Assembly: GCF_023168165.1 (NCBI RefSeq)
Contig: NZ_BQYJ01000003.1
Span: 372,001-436,000 of the forward strand
Reading direction: 5' to 3'
Source: Niallia sp. NCCP-28
GTDB taxonomy: Bacteria; Bacillota; Bacilli; Bacillales; Cytobacillaceae
Length of the DNA: 64,000 bases
Shown: piece after piece, positions 1 to 8,656 of the stretch
Numbering within the stretch: the stretch's first letter is position 1
How the letters are laid out: each line of letters opens with the position of its first letter
Made by a program: the position numbers and the translations under genes
The notes under the pieces: generated by a model
Told to the model about the DNA's origin: nothing
Databases searched by the model: none
Seen by the model: the letters and a program-made list of their open reading frames with translations, nothing else

Positions 1-343
1 ATCGAAGACTTACATTACTTACTGTTATCATCTATTTATTTTCCTCCAAAATACAATATCGTTAAAATTATACCATTATTAATGATAAGAATGCGAATCC
101 TTTTCGAAGTTTAATCGTATGAAATAAGGGAAAAGAGAAAAAAGAGTAGAAAATATCAAAAAAATAAAGGGAAATGCGTTTGATACTCGAATATATTATG
201 TAAGCGTTAAATAAAAATATTGCATCTATTATTAACAAAAACGACAAAAGAAAAATACATAAACTCTTTATAATTTGTTCATCTTTTTTTCATAATTTAT
301 CGGTACTATTAAGAAATATAGTTCGTAAAGGAGTAGTTATAAT
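1..343. other. AT-rich leader region without a recognised gene
   Basis: I see no coding frame with a ribosome binding site here on either strand. The stretch is very AT-rich and leads into the small peptide gene at 344. A TTGTTC hexamer at 275-280 has no well-spaced -10 partner, so I do not call a promoter. Confidence 0.4.
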
Positions 344-481
344 ATGGCGAAAAAACAGCTTGTGGATTTAGTGAATAAAATGAAAAAATCTGGTATTAAA
401 ATCAGTTTTACAAAACCAAGATCCCAATTTCTCGTTCCATTACAGCAAAACAGCAAACTGACTTCTTCCACTTCTCATTAA
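344..481 (+). CDS. small basic peptide, 45 aa, unknown function
   Basis: A 45-codon reading frame starts at ATG 344 behind an AAAGGAG ribosome binding site about 10 bases upstream. The N-terminal half is rich in lysine (MAKKQLVDLVNKMKKSG) and looks helical and amphipathic. The C-terminal half is polar, rich in Ser, Thr and Gln. There is no Cys, transmembrane segment or signal peptide. A long hairpin ending in a T-run follows at 509-597 and would close a monocistronic transcript. I do not recognise the family. The clear ribosome binding site and the following terminator are the reasons to treat it as real. Confidence 0.55.
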   Translation: MAKKQLVDLVNKMKKSGIKISFTKPRSQFLVPLQQNSKLTSSTSH

Positions 482-508
482 AAACATTTAATCGGTTATA
501 AACCATGG

Positions 509-597
509 AGACATTCTATTATTGCTATAAGAGTTCAGGTTCTTTTTTGAAGAAGAAGAATTCGGCATTTTATGATAGAATGTCTTTTTTTGTTTTT
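509..597 (+). terminator. long-loop hairpin with T-run after the 45-aa gene
   Basis: The 11-base arms AGACATTCTAT (509-519) and ATAGAATGTCT (575-585) are perfectly complementary and are followed directly by a T-rich run. The loop of about 55 bases is long for a simple terminator. Confidence 0.5.
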
Positions 598-698
598 TAT
601 AGAGGCCGCAAAGTGTCAAAGATTGTTCAATTTTACACAAACTTTTTTCTTTTATCCTACAGTATAATAATTTCCATAAAGAAAGGGTGAAGAAAGTT

Positions 699-1520
699 AT
701 GGAAATTCAGCCAATAGATAAAGCCATTCAATATGCATTAAAGAAAAAAGCGGTAATAGACGAATCATTTTTGCGGTATTTTACAAAAGCAATACTTGCA
801 GGCATTTATATAGGTTTTGCTATTATTATTTGTTATAAACTGGCACAGCCTTTTTGGGATGCTCACTCGCCTGCAACATATATGATGACGGGCCTATTTT
901 TTGGCATTGCCCTTGTGTTGATCAGTTATGGAGGGGGAGAATTATTCACAGGAAATACGATGGCATTTGCAATGAGCACTTTAAAAGGTGCAACAACATG
1001 GAAGGATGCACTTTACAATTGGATTGCTACTTATTTTGGGAATTTAGTGGGAGCATTGTTTTTTGCTGTACTTATTTATTATACGGGCCTTTATCATCTT
1101 CCAGAAAAATCCACATGGATAATGGAGATGGCAAATGCAAAAATGAGCGCCAGCACATCAGAATTGTTTGTAAAGGGTATTCTTTGTAATTGGCTTGTAT
1201 GCTTAGCTATTTGGCTTCCGATGAATATTAAAGGGGATGTCGGCAAGATATTGACAACAATCCTAATTGTTTTCGGTTTTATGGTCTCAGGATATGAGCA
1301 TAGCATTGCCAATATGTCGCTGTTTTCCATTGCTTTAATTGTCCCCCATCCAGATACAATTACGTTTTCTTCTGCGCTGCATAATATTATACCAGTAACG
1401 CTGGGCAATATTGTAGGGGGAGCCTTTTTTGTGGGAGCCTTAAATGTATATGTTTTTTCGGATAAAAAGGGGAAAAAGAACAAGCATTTGACTTTTGAGC
1501 AACAAAGAATAGCAAAATAG
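699..1520 (+). CDS. formate/nitrite transporter family channel
   Basis: The product is a 273-residue membrane protein of the FNT (FocA/NirC) family, whose pentameric channels move formate, nitrite or related small anions across the cytoplasmic membrane. About six hydrophobic segments are visible. The conserved Gly-rich stretch SYGGGELFTGNTM and the later GYEHSIANM segment are characteristic of the family. I prefer ATG 699 over the in-frame GTG at 687 because AAAGGGTGA at 683-691 is a well-spaced ribosome binding site for 699 but overlaps 687. No formate dehydrogenase or nitrite reductase gene is adjacent, so the anion cannot be named from context. A perfect 20-bp hairpin follows. Confidence 0.9.
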   Translation: MEIQPIDKAIQYALKKKAVIDESFLRYFTKAILAGIYIGFAIIICYKLAQPFWDAHSPATYMMTGLFFGIALVLISYGGGELFTGNTMAFAMSTLKGATTWKDALYNWIATYFGNLVGALFFAVLIYYTGLYHLPEKSTWIMEMANAKMSASTSELFVKGILCNWLVCLAIWLPMNIKGDVGKILTTILIVFGFMVSGYEHSIANMSLFSIALIVPHPDTITFSSALHNIIPVTLGNIVGGAFFVGALNVYVFSDKKGKKNKHLTFEQQRIAK

Positions 1521-1521
1521 T

Positions 1522-1568
1522 CCTAATCATCCTAGAGTTAAACAGCATTAACTCTAGGATGATTAGGA
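1522..1568. terminator. bidirectional terminator between converging genes
   Basis: A near-perfect inverted repeat of about 20 bp (1522-1541 with 1549-1568, loop about 7) lies between the FNT gene and the converging ZIP gene. Its right arm overlaps the last codons of the ZIP gene. T-runs are weak on both sides. Confidence 0.7.
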
Positions 1569-2291
1569 TAAGGAAGTTAATGCTAAGGAAATGATTAATC
1601 CAACGCATGTAATAAATCCAACAATTGGCCCACCTTTTTCAAAAGCTTCAGGAAGCATGGTCGAACATACCATGGCAATCAGTCCGCCTGCTCCGAAGGC
1701 CTCGATGTTTGCTGTTGCATTTTCGGAGAATTTTTCCAAAAATATAAATCCAGTAAAGCTGCTTATGGAGGAAATAACCACAACACTTGCCCATAAAAAT
1801 AAAATTTTTTGATTAGAATAGCCGTCTTTTTTTAACCCAACTGTTGAAGAAAGACTTTCAGGAAAATTACTGATAAAGATGGCGATAATAAATAAGGTAT
1901 CTACTTGATGGTTTTTTAATAAACTTAGTCCAATGATTAATGATTCTGGAATGGCATCCATCAGTGTTCCAATATAAATGGCTAATCCAGAATGAGTGAC
2001 GTCTTTTTTATGTGAACGTTTGCGATTGGATCCACCTTTTTTATATAAATAGAGTTCAATAATAGAAAATAAAAGGGCCCCTCCTAAAAAGGAAGCAGAG
2101 GTTGCTACTATGCCGCTTGTATGCAGCGCCTCTACTAATAAATCAAAAGAAGAGGCACCAATCAATACACCAGTCCCAAGTGCCATTAAGTATGCAATCA
2201 GTTTTTGTGGAAGAGCAAAGCATATGCCGACTATCGACCCTAAAAATAAAGACATGCTTGCTACTGCTCCCCAAAATGCTGAAATTAACAT
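1563..2291 (-). CDS. ZIP family metal transporter
   Basis: A 242-residue polytopic membrane protein resembling the ZIP/ZupT family, which imports zinc and other divalent metals. Hydrophobic helices are separated by a short cytosolic loop rich in Lys, Arg and Ser (about 85-100). The helix with DAIPESLIIG carries the polar metal-pathway residues of ZIP helix 4, and SNFPESLSS corresponds to helix 5. The start at 2291 follows a GAAGGAG ribosome binding site. The gene is transcribed alone and ends inside the shared hairpin at 1522-1568. The metal specificity cannot be read from the sequence, and no Zur or MntR operator was recognised upstream. Confidence 0.85.
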   Translation of the reverse strand: MLISAFWGAVASMSLFLGSIVGICFALPQKLIAYLMALGTGVLIGASSFDLLVEALHTSGIVATSASFLGGALLFSIIELYLYKKGGSNRKRSHKKDVTHSGLAIYIGTLMDAIPESLIIGLSLLKNHQVDTLFIIAIFISNFPESLSSTVGLKKDGYSNQKILFLWASVVVISSISSFTGFIFLEKFSENATANIEAFGAGGLIAMVCSTMLPEAFEKGGPIVGFITCVGLIISLALTSLS

Positions 2292-2424
2292 TTTTTATGC
2301 TCCTTCTAGCAAAATTTAATAAACCGTTGTCGACATGATCAGAAGATTAATGGAAAAAAATATAAAAAGGCGATGTGAATGCTCATATTTTGCGCTATAA
2401 TAATTGTGTTGAAGGAGCGCGGTT

Positions 2425-3615
2425 ATGGATAAAGAAACAAAAAAAAATATCGGGGTATTACAGGCTTTTTATTTTTTTGCCTTTTTTGCAAGCGGCAGCT
2501 TAATACCATTATTAAGTGTTTATTTAAGCAACTCAATTGGGCTGACTGGATTTCAAATAGGCATTATTATGTCTATCGGACCTGTTATTACCATTTTTTT
2601 TCAGCCTATTTGGGGAATGTTGTCAGATAAAACAAATGCACCAGCAGTCATTCTTAAATTATGTACATTTTTTGCTGGAATATGCGGGTTAGGTTATTTG
2701 TTTTTTGATCGTTTTAGTTGGATAGTGGCAATTGCTACATTGCTTGCTGTTTTTCAAAGTGCAATTGTTCCAATATCTGATAGCATAGCAATTAAATATG
2801 CCAGCAAAAATAATTATCAATATGGGAATATTCGACTTTTTGGTGCTTTAGGATTTGGTGTTGCTGTTTTTATTATGGGAAGAATATCTGATATGGAACC
2901 AACAAGCATTTTTATTGCCTTCTTTACGGCGCTTATTATTTGTGCTGCTGCTACAATAAAAATGCCGAAAGAAAAAGGGGAAACGATTAAAAATCCGCTA
3001 AAAGGAATAAAAGAGCTTATTGTCTACAAAAAATATATGCTTTTTTTAGCTGTTACTTTTTTAGTTTTTAGTCCTAATTTAGCAAATAATACTTTTTTCG
3101 GTTTATTTGTAGAAAATAGTGGAGCAACCTATTCTGGCATTGGAGTGGCTTTCCTGATTGCTGTATTATCAGAAGCGCCATTTATGAAAATAGCCGGAGG
3201 ATTGATTGGAAAATTTGGTCTTTTAGAAATTACTTTGTTTGCGGGTGCTATTTCCTTGCTTAGATGGATATTTTATTTTACTGCGCCTAGTTTGGCGCTA
3301 GTTTATGCAACGGCTTTTTTGCAGGGGTTTGGCGTTGGGCTGTTTATACCTGCTGGCATTCAGTATATTCGAAAAATAGCTCCTGTTTCAATGATGGCAA
3401 CGGCGATTACTTTTTATTCAGCTATTGGAAATGGCCTTGGAAACTGGTTTAATACATTTATTGGCGGCATTATTTTCAACTACTATCATATTACGGATGT
3501 GTATTTATTTTTTAGCATTTTAACGGGAATGGGCATTGTTTTAAATCTATATTTAATTAGAGAAGAAAAACAAGAAGCGCAGCTGAAAAAGCAAAATTTA
3601 AAAAAAGTTGGTTAA
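2425..3615 (+). CDS. MFS transporter (MFS_1-like family)
   Basis: A 396-residue protein with about 12 hydrophobic segments and the MFS loop 2-3 motif GMLSDKTN, followed in the second half by the equivalent GGLIGKFG. The opening NIGVLQAFYFFAFFASGSL is typical of the MFS subgroup that includes B. subtilis YwbF and nucleoside or phenylpropionate permease-like proteins. ATG 2425 follows GAAGGAG with eight bases between. It is divergent from the ZIP gene and followed by its own terminator at 3634. The substrate is unknown. Confidence 0.85.
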   Translation: MDKETKKNIGVLQAFYFFAFFASGSLIPLLSVYLSNSIGLTGFQIGIIMSIGPVITIFFQPIWGMLSDKTNAPAVILKLCTFFAGICGLGYLFFDRFSWIVAIATLLAVFQSAIVPISDSIAIKYASKNNYQYGNIRLFGALGFGVAVFIMGRISDMEPTSIFIAFFTALIICAAATIKMPKEKGETIKNPLKGIKELIVYKKYMLFLAVTFLVFSPNLANNTFFGLFVENSGATYSGIGVAFLIAVLSEAPFMKIAGGLIGKFGLLEITLFAGAISLLRWIFYFTAPSLALVYATAFLQGFGVGLFIPAGIQYIRKIAPVSMMATAITFYSAIGNGLGNWFNTFIGGIIFNYYHITDVYLFFSILTGMGIVLNLYLIREEKQEAQLKKQNLKKVG

Positions 3616-3633
3616 ACGATTAAAAGCTAACGT

Positions 3634-3680
3634 ACTTACTCAAAAAAGCGAATGCCGCTAAAATGAGTAAGTTTTTTTTG
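3634..3680 (+). terminator. Rho-independent terminator
   Basis: ACTTACTCA (3634-3642) pairs with TGAGTAAGT (3664-3672), followed by a run of eight T. It closes the MFS gene. Confidence 0.8.
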
Positions 3681-3804
3681 CAAAAAAAGAGTTTTTTTTA
3701 TAATTCAGCGGGAAATCCGCATTTGTACCAAGATGGTTGTCCATTCCATTTTTAAACTTGTACATAGGATGTAAAGTAAAGAAATGAATGCTGGGGGTGG
3801 AAAT

Positions 3805-4092
3805 ATGGCAGGAAATAATTATTACAGTCAATGTTCCAAAGGAATTGGCAAATGTGTACGAATTACAACACACGATGGAAAAGTGCATACAGGAATTATT
3901 GATCGAGTAACTTCTAATAAAGTTTATCTTCGCCCAATCGGCGGCAACCGCAGAAATTATGGCGGATTTGGCCTAGGCTATTATAGAGGCGGCCGTGGCT
4001 GGGGCGGCGGTTGGGGTTGGGGCTGGGCTGGCGCAGCTTGGGGTCTTTCCTTGGGTTTGATTGCTGCATTAGCTTTTATCCCTTTCTTTTAA
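3805..4092 (+). CDS. small Gly/Trp-rich protein with Sm-like N-terminus
   Basis: A 95-residue protein. ATG 3805 is chosen because GGGGGTGG at 3794-3801 is its ribosome binding site; an earlier ATG at 3784 has none. Residues about 13-45 (KCVRITTHDGKVHTG.IDRV...VYLRP) look like an Sm-type beta-barrel strand pattern. They are followed by a basic Arg/Asn patch, a Gly-Trp-Tyr-rich low-complexity stretch, and a hydrophobic C-terminal helix ending FIPFF. Two YjcZ-type tiny sporulation genes follow within 400 bp, which suggests, but does not prove, a spore-surface or membrane role. Function unknown. Confidence 0.75.
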   Translation: MAGNNYYSQCSKGIGKCVRITTHDGKVHTGIIDRVTSNKVYLRPIGGNRRNYGGFGLGYYRGGRGWGGGWGWGWAGAAWGLSLGLIAALAFIPFF

Positions 4093-4098
4093 AAAGGA

Positions 4099-4151
4099 GG
4101 CTGTTGATTTTTCGTGAACAAACATTAGTTGTTTTTCACGAAAAATCAGCC
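4099..4151 (+). terminator. long stem-loop after the Gly/Trp-rich gene
   Basis: GGCTGTTGATTTTTCGTGAA (4099-4118) pairs with TTCACGAAAAATCAGCC (4135-4151), with one small bulge. No T-run follows, so it may stabilise the transcript end rather than terminate. Confidence 0.55.
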
Positions 4152-4348
4152 ATGTTCGCAATAAGCATTTTTTTATAAAATAAAACAAAAGTCTTAAAAC
4201 AGTTGCTTTCCGTGTGAAAGTGCAATATATAAGTTTTGTATGCTTTACTGCTGTACATAATAATGTATTAAAAATATTTTAAAAAGAGCCCATTCGAGAC
4301 AAGTTCTTCTTACATAAGATGTTTATGTGTATGAGGGAGGTGGATTAA

Positions 4349-4462
4349 ATGGGTGGTCATCCTGAAGGTGGAGTAGGCTTTGGTGGAGGTTTTGCTCTAC
4401 TTGTAGTGCTATTCATTTTATTAATCATTGTTGGATCAAGTTATATTGGATTTGGTTATTAA
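4349..4462 (+). CDS. YjcZ family sporulation protein, 37 aa
   Basis: A tiny protein with a Gly-rich N-terminus ([15 protein letters not shown]) followed by one transmembrane helix, [13 protein letters not shown], and a short aromatic tail. This layout is the signature of the tiny transmembrane sporulation proteins of the YjcZ family, which are common in multiple copies in Bacillus. A GGGAGGTGG ribosome binding site lies just upstream of ATG 4349. It sits 25 bp before a paralogue with the same membrane helix. Their biochemical role is unknown. Confidence 0.85.
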   Translation: MGGHPEGGVGFGGGFALLVVLFILLIIVGSSYIGFGY

Positions 4463-4487
4463 TAAATTTTAGAGGAGTGTTTTATAG

Positions 4488-4649
4488 ATGGCTTATGGTT
4501 ATGGCGGTTACGGAAGCTCTTGCGGTTGTGGTGGATATGGGTATGCAGCGCCAGTTGCGCCGGTTGCTACTGGAGGATATGGAAATGGTTTCGTATTAAT
4601 TGTTGTATTATTTATTCTGTTAATTATTGTTGGAGCTGCATGGTTATAA
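4488..4649 (+). CDS. YjcZ family sporulation protein, 53 aa
   Basis: A second tiny membrane protein. The N-terminal half is Gly-Tyr-rich with a Cys pair (SSCGCGG) and an APVAPVA segment. The C-terminal helix [16 protein letters not shown] is almost identical to that of the neighbour at 4349. The ribosome binding site is AGAGGAG. The two genes probably form one transcript ending at the terminator at 4655. Proteins of this shape are made in sporulating cells in related Bacillus. Confidence 0.88.
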   Translation: MAYGYGGYGSSCGCGGYGYAAPVAPVATGGYGNGFVLIVVLFILLIIVGAAWL

Positions 4650-4654
4650 TATAG

Positions 4655-4708
4655 AAAAAAGGACTGCCTTTAAAAGTCAAATTCGACTAATAAAGGCAGT
4701 CCTTTTCC
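4655..4708 (+). terminator. Rho-independent terminator
   Basis: AAAAAGGACTGCCTTTA (4655-4671) pairs with TAAAGGCAGTCCTTTT (4691-4706), followed by TCC. It ends the YjcZ pair. Confidence 0.8.
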
Positions 4709-4879
4709 TATGCCTTCATAAAAATTCTATATTTTCTGGATATTTTTAATCGGTCTGTTTCTGTTACTATATATGGAGAAGGTAAATTTTTTGTGATGCA
4801 TTGATTTTTATAAAAAGCAGAAATTGCAGATTATGAAATAACAGATAGTTATTTTTATTTAGGAGGGTTTGGCCAATAA

Positions 4880-7030
4880 ATGTTTAAACAAGCGTTAGCA
4901 GTATTAAAAGAGTATTTTGGTTATGAACAGTTTCGAAATGGGCAAGAACAAGTAATTGAATATTTGCTGAATGGGGAAAACGTAGCATGCATTATGCCGA
5001 CAGGGGGCGGAAAATCTATTTGTTATCAAGTTCCAGCCATGATTTTTGATGGACTTACTGTTGTGGTATCACCGTTGATTTCCTTGATGAAAGATCAAGT
5101 AGATTCATTAACTGCAGTCGGAATACCTGCGACTTTTATTAACAGTTCTCTTACAGCAAATGAAGCTTATGAAAGAATGGCAGAATTAAAAGCAGGTAAG
5201 TACAAACTGCTATATGTAGCACCAGAAAGGCTAGAAGGGGATTTTTTTATTGAATTATTAAATGAGGTAGAAATCCCGTTTATTGCAGTTGATGAGGCAC
5301 ATTGTATTTCCCAATGGGGCCATGATTTTCGGCCAAGTTATTCTCGTCTTGGTGCAATGATTAATAAATTACATAAAAAACCGCTTATTGCTGCACTAAC
5401 GGCTACAGCAACCCCGCTTGTGCAAAAGGATATTTGCACACAGCTGCAGATAGAAGAAGAAAATACGGTAATAACTGGCTTCGAAAGAGAAAATTTAACT
5501 TTTTCGGTTATAAAGGGAGAAGACAGAGCAGCATTTATTGATTCTTTTTTATCTAAAAATAAAGAGGAGTCTGGCATTATTTATGCGGCAACAAGGCAGG
5601 AAGTAGAAAAACTTTATGATCGTCTGCAGAAAAAAAAGTATTTGGTAGCAAAATATCACGGAGGCATGAGAGATATAGACAGAGAAACAGAGCAGCAGCG
5701 TTTTATTAATGATGATTGTCAGGTAATGGTTGCGACGACTGCTTTTGGAATGGGCATTGATAAAAGCAATATTCGCTATTGCATTCATTATCAGTTGCCG
5801 AAAAATATGGAAGGATACTATCAAGAGGCTGGCCGAGCAGGAAGAGACGGGCTGTCAAGTGAATGTGTTATACTCTATTCGCCACAAGATATCCGCATCC
5901 AGCGTTTTTTAATTGATCAAACGACAATGGATCCAAATAAGCAAAAACAAGATTTAGATAAGCTGCAAGCAATGATTAATTATTGTCATACAGAAGAGTG
6001 CCTGCAGCGCTATATTCTCCAATATTTTGGCGAAGATACTAATTATACATGCGGAAGATGCTCCAATTGTACAGATAACCGTGAAACTGTCGATGTTACA
6101 ATTGATGCCCAAAAAGTTCTCTCCTGCATGATCCGTATGGGAGAGAGGTTTGGAAAGACAATGATTGCTCAAGTTTTGACAGGATCGCGAAATAAAAAAT
6201 TGCTTGATTTTTCTTTAGATAAAATTAAAACATATGGCATTATGAATCAGCAATCGGCAAAAGAGGTAAGTGATTTTATTGAGTTTTTGATTTCTGACGC
6301 TTATATTGAGGTAACAACGGGAACATTGCCATTATTAAAAGTAACAGAAAAGGGAAAAGAAGTATTATTAGGGAGGCTTACGGTACTTCGCAAAAAACAA
6401 ATGGAAACAGTAAAACTTTCTGAAGATAATGGATTGTTTCAAGAACTCCGTCTGATTCGCAAACGTATGGCAGAAGAAGAACAAGTGCCTCCTTTTGTTA
6501 TTTTTTCTGATGAAACATTAAAACTGATTGCCGGAAGTATGCCAAGGACTTTATCTGAATTAGCTTTGATTAAAGGAATAGGGGAGCATAAATTAAATAA
6601 ATATGGAGGAAAAATTCTGGAGTTTGTACAGACATATGTAAAAGAGCATCCAGAAGCAATAAAAGAAGGGCACAACAAAATGATTGTTGCAAAAGAGAAA
6701 AAAACACTAGTGGAAAATTCTCATCTTATTACATTGGAAGAACTACAAAAAGGGTTAACAGTAAAAGATATTGCTGCAAAACGAAATTTAAGTATTGTGA
6801 CGATAGAAAATCATTTGCTTCGCTGTGGAGAAGAAGGACATGCAATTAATTGGGGTCAATTTGTGTCAGAAGCACAAGGCGAAAAAATTAAAAAGGCAAT
6901 TAAGAAAGTTGGCGAAGTAAAATTAAAGCCAATTAAAGAAATATTGCCAGATGAAATAACTTATTTTATGATTAAAATTATTTTCCATCAATTAAGATTA
7001 GAAGAACAAAAGTTTATAGCAAAAGAATAA
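4880..7030 (+). CDS. recQ: ATP-dependent DNA helicase RecQ
   Basis: A 716-residue SF2 3'-5' DNA helicase acting in recombination and replication-fork repair. Walker A TGGGKS is at 41-46 and the DEAH box at 138-141, followed by the RecQ aromatic loop HCISQWGHDFRPSY. The second helicase lobe carries TTAFGMGIDKSNIR and the arginine finger region YYQEAGRAGRDG. A zinc-binding RQC domain with four Cys (about 370-398) follows, then an HRDC domain (about 515-595). The last 100 residues form an extra helix-turn-helix tail (GLTVKDIAAKRNLSIVTIENHL) that some long RecQ proteins have and shorter ones lack. AGGAGGG at 4861 is the ribosome binding site for ATG 4880. Confidence 0.95.
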   Translation: MFKQALAVLKEYFGYEQFRNGQEQVIEYLLNGENVACIMPTGGGKSICYQVPAMIFDGLTVVVSPLISLMKDQVDSLTAVGIPATFINSSLTANEAYERMAELKAGKYKLLYVAPERLEGDFFIELLNEVEIPFIAVDEAHCISQWGHDFRPSYSRLGAMINKLHKKPLIAALTATATPLVQKDICTQLQIEEENTVITGFERENLTFSVIKGEDRAAFIDSFLSKNKEESGIIYAATRQEVEKLYDRLQKKKYLVAKYHGGMRDIDRETEQQRFINDDCQVMVATTAFGMGIDKSNIRYCIHYQLPKNMEGYYQEAGRAGRDGLSSECVILYSPQDIRIQRFLIDQTTMDPNKQKQDLDKLQAMINYCHTEECLQRYILQYFGEDTNYTCGRCSNCTDNRETVDVTIDAQKVLSCMIRMGERFGKTMIAQVLTGSRNKKLLDFSLDKIKTYGIMNQQSAKEVSDFIEFLISDAYIEVTTGTLPLLKVTEKGKEVLLGRLTVLRKKQMETVKLSEDNGLFQELRLIRKRMAEEEQVPPFVIFSDETLKLIAGSMPRTLSELALIKGIGEHKLNKYGGKILEFVQTYVKEHPEAIKEGHNKMIVAKEKKTLVENSHLITLEELQKGLTVKDIAAKRNLSIVTIENHLLRCGEEGHAINWGQFVSEAQGEKIKKAIKKVGEVKLKPIKEILPDEITYFMIKIIFHQLRLEEQKFIAKE

Positions 7031-7036
7031 GAGGGA

Positions 7037-7070
7037 GCCTGATAAGTTTGTGCTTATCAGGCTTATCTTT
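7037..7070. terminator. bidirectional terminator between recQ and the AlaX gene
   Basis: GCCTGATAAG (7037-7046) pairs with CTTATCAGGC (7053-7062), loop of six, with a T-rich tail on the + strand. The two genes converge here. Confidence 0.8.
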
Positions 7071-8247
7071 ATACTACTTCTGCTATGGCATCCATAAGAA
7101 AGTCAACAAAGGCATTTAAGTCTTTTTGCGATGAAAATGTTCCTTGGGCTTGGGGTTCATTGCCTCCTCCTTTTCCATGGAAGGTTGCGATCTTTTCTCT
7201 AAATAAATTGCCACAGTGCAAGGAGAAGTTTCCATTATGCTGAAGGAGCAGTTTATTTTCGCTGTACGTGCATAAAAGAACAATGCAGCTTTTTTTATGG
7301 AGGATTGCCTTGGCAAGATATTGTAAGTCTTTTAACGTTTTATCAGCAAAATCTTTTTTAATAAGCAGACTACTTTGCTGTGATAGGATGCTTTCTACTA
7401 GATAATGGCTATTTTCTTCCTTTAAACGCTCAATTTCTTTTAGGAGCAGTTTGTTTTCTGTTTCTTGTTTTTCCATGCGGTCGTTTAAGGAATATTTGTT
7501 TGTGTTCATGGAACTGCTGAGGCTATCCAATATTTGTTGAGATATTTGATAATCTACCAATGCTCTTTTTCCTACTAAAAAGAATAGCCTTGTTTGTCCC
7601 CGATGTTTTTCTGTTTTTGCCATTTTTAGCAAACCCAGTTCTCCGGTAGTTGCAACATGCGTTCCAGCACAGGCAGAATAATCAATTCCTTCTATTTCTA
7701 CAATCCGCAATGGCCCTGTAACAGCAGGGAGTTTCCGTAGGGGAATATGTTTTGCTTCTTCATTAGTTATAAAATAAGCTTTTATTGTTTTGTTTTGTTG
7801 AATATATGTATTGCAAAGATTTTCGATTGTTTCAAGTTGGTTTTTATCTAAGTTTGCCGCTTCTACATCAATAGTTGTGTATTCCTTCCCTAAATGAAAA
7901 CTCACTGTTGGAATAGAATACAATTCATGTAGAACCGCTGATAATAAATGCTGGCCAGTATGCTGCTGCATATGATCAAAGCGGACGTTCCAGTCAAGGG
8001 CACAATCTACTTGTTGTTCAATCGGTTTTGCTGCTAATTGGTGGACAATTTTTCCCTCTGTGATTTGAACATTTTGAACACGAATTCCGTTGATTGTTCC
8101 AGTATCAGCAGGTTGTCCTCCGCCTTCTGGATAAAAAGCAGTTTGTTCTAATATTGCATAAAATGAGTTATTCTCTTCCCAAATATCGGTAATAGAAGTG
8201 GACCATTTTGTTTGATAAGGGGAGTGGTAATATATTTTTTCTGACAT
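7069..8247 (-). CDS. alanyl-tRNA editing protein, AlaX-L type
   Basis: A 392-residue free-standing relative of the AlaRS editing domain, which removes wrongly attached Ser or Gly from tRNA-Ala. The N-terminal beta domain has EGGGQPADTG (41-50). The zinc site shows HTGQH (96-100) and a downstream CAGTH near 195. A coiled coil follows (about 250-285), and the C-terminal DHHA1-like domain contains the Gly-rich GKGGGNEPQAQG. The length fits the long AlaX-L class with DHHA1 rather than the short AlaX proteins. ATG 8247 follows AAAGGAG. It is a single-gene unit. Confidence 0.9.
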   Translation of the reverse strand: MSEKIYYHSPYQTKWSTSITDIWEENNSFYAILEQTAFYPEGGGQPADTGTINGIRVQNVQITEGKIVHQLAAKPIEQQVDCALDWNVRFDHMQQHTGQHLLSAVLHELYSIPTVSFHLGKEYTTIDVEAANLDKNQLETIENLCNTYIQQNKTIKAYFITNEEAKHIPLRKLPAVTGPLRIVEIEGIDYSACAGTHVATTGELGLLKMAKTEKHRGQTRLFFLVGKRALVDYQISQQILDSLSSSMNTNKYSLNDRMEKQETENKLLLKEIERLKEENSHYLVESILSQQSSLLIKKDFADKTLKDLQYLAKAILHKKSCIVLLCTYSENKLLLQHNGNFSLHCGNLFREKIATFHGKGGGNEPQAQGTFSSQKDLNAFVDFLMDAIAEVV

Positions 8248-8413
8248 CTAAATTCTCCTTTGAAAAATATGGTTGGTCCCCTTACTATAACATATTGAAG
8301 CTATTTTTCTGCTTTCAAAAGGAATAGTTCTTTTTAGTGTTAGAAAGATTTTTTCGGAAAAATTACTAAAATAATGGAAATTGCTCATACTAAGAAAAAA
8401 GGAGGCGATTCCA

Positions 8414-8599
8414 ATATTTTTCAATCGAAAAGCGGCAGAAGAAAAACCAGAGGATATTTTAATAAACTTAGAAGTATATGCATGTAATTCTTGTCATGGG
8501 TGGATGAGAAAAGATTTTGCGACAGACGATTTAAAATGTCCATTATGCGGGAATGAAACTTCGATGGAAATGAGAGAATTACCACAAATTAATCTTTAA
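8414..8599 (+). CDS. ydjO: YdjO family cold-inducible protein, non-AUG start
   Basis: A small protein with two CxxC motifs: CNSCHGWMRKDF and CPLCGNE, a zinc-knuckle pattern like that of B. subtilis YdjO. No ATG, GTG or TTG lies at a normal distance from the perfect AAGGAGG site at 8399-8405. In frame, ATA 8414 is eight bases downstream and ATT 8408 only two. Family members as I recall them begin Met-x-x-Phe-Asn-Arg, which matches either of these codons. A TTG at 8381 lies upstream of the ribosome binding site and would translate through it. I therefore choose ATA 8414, with ATT 8408 as the alternative. Function unknown. Confidence 0.75.
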   Translation: MFFNRKAAEEKPEDILINLEVYACNSCHGWMRKDFATDDLKCPLCGNETSMEMRELPQINL

Positions 8600-8656
8600 A
8601 AAAAAGAATCTGACCTAATTGCAGAAAAACATTTTGGGCCAGATCGACATATGTTA

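Noticed and set aside
8600-8645. Hairpin between ydjO and splA
   Set aside because: The stem of seven pairs has an internal mismatch and no T-run; too weak to call a terminator.
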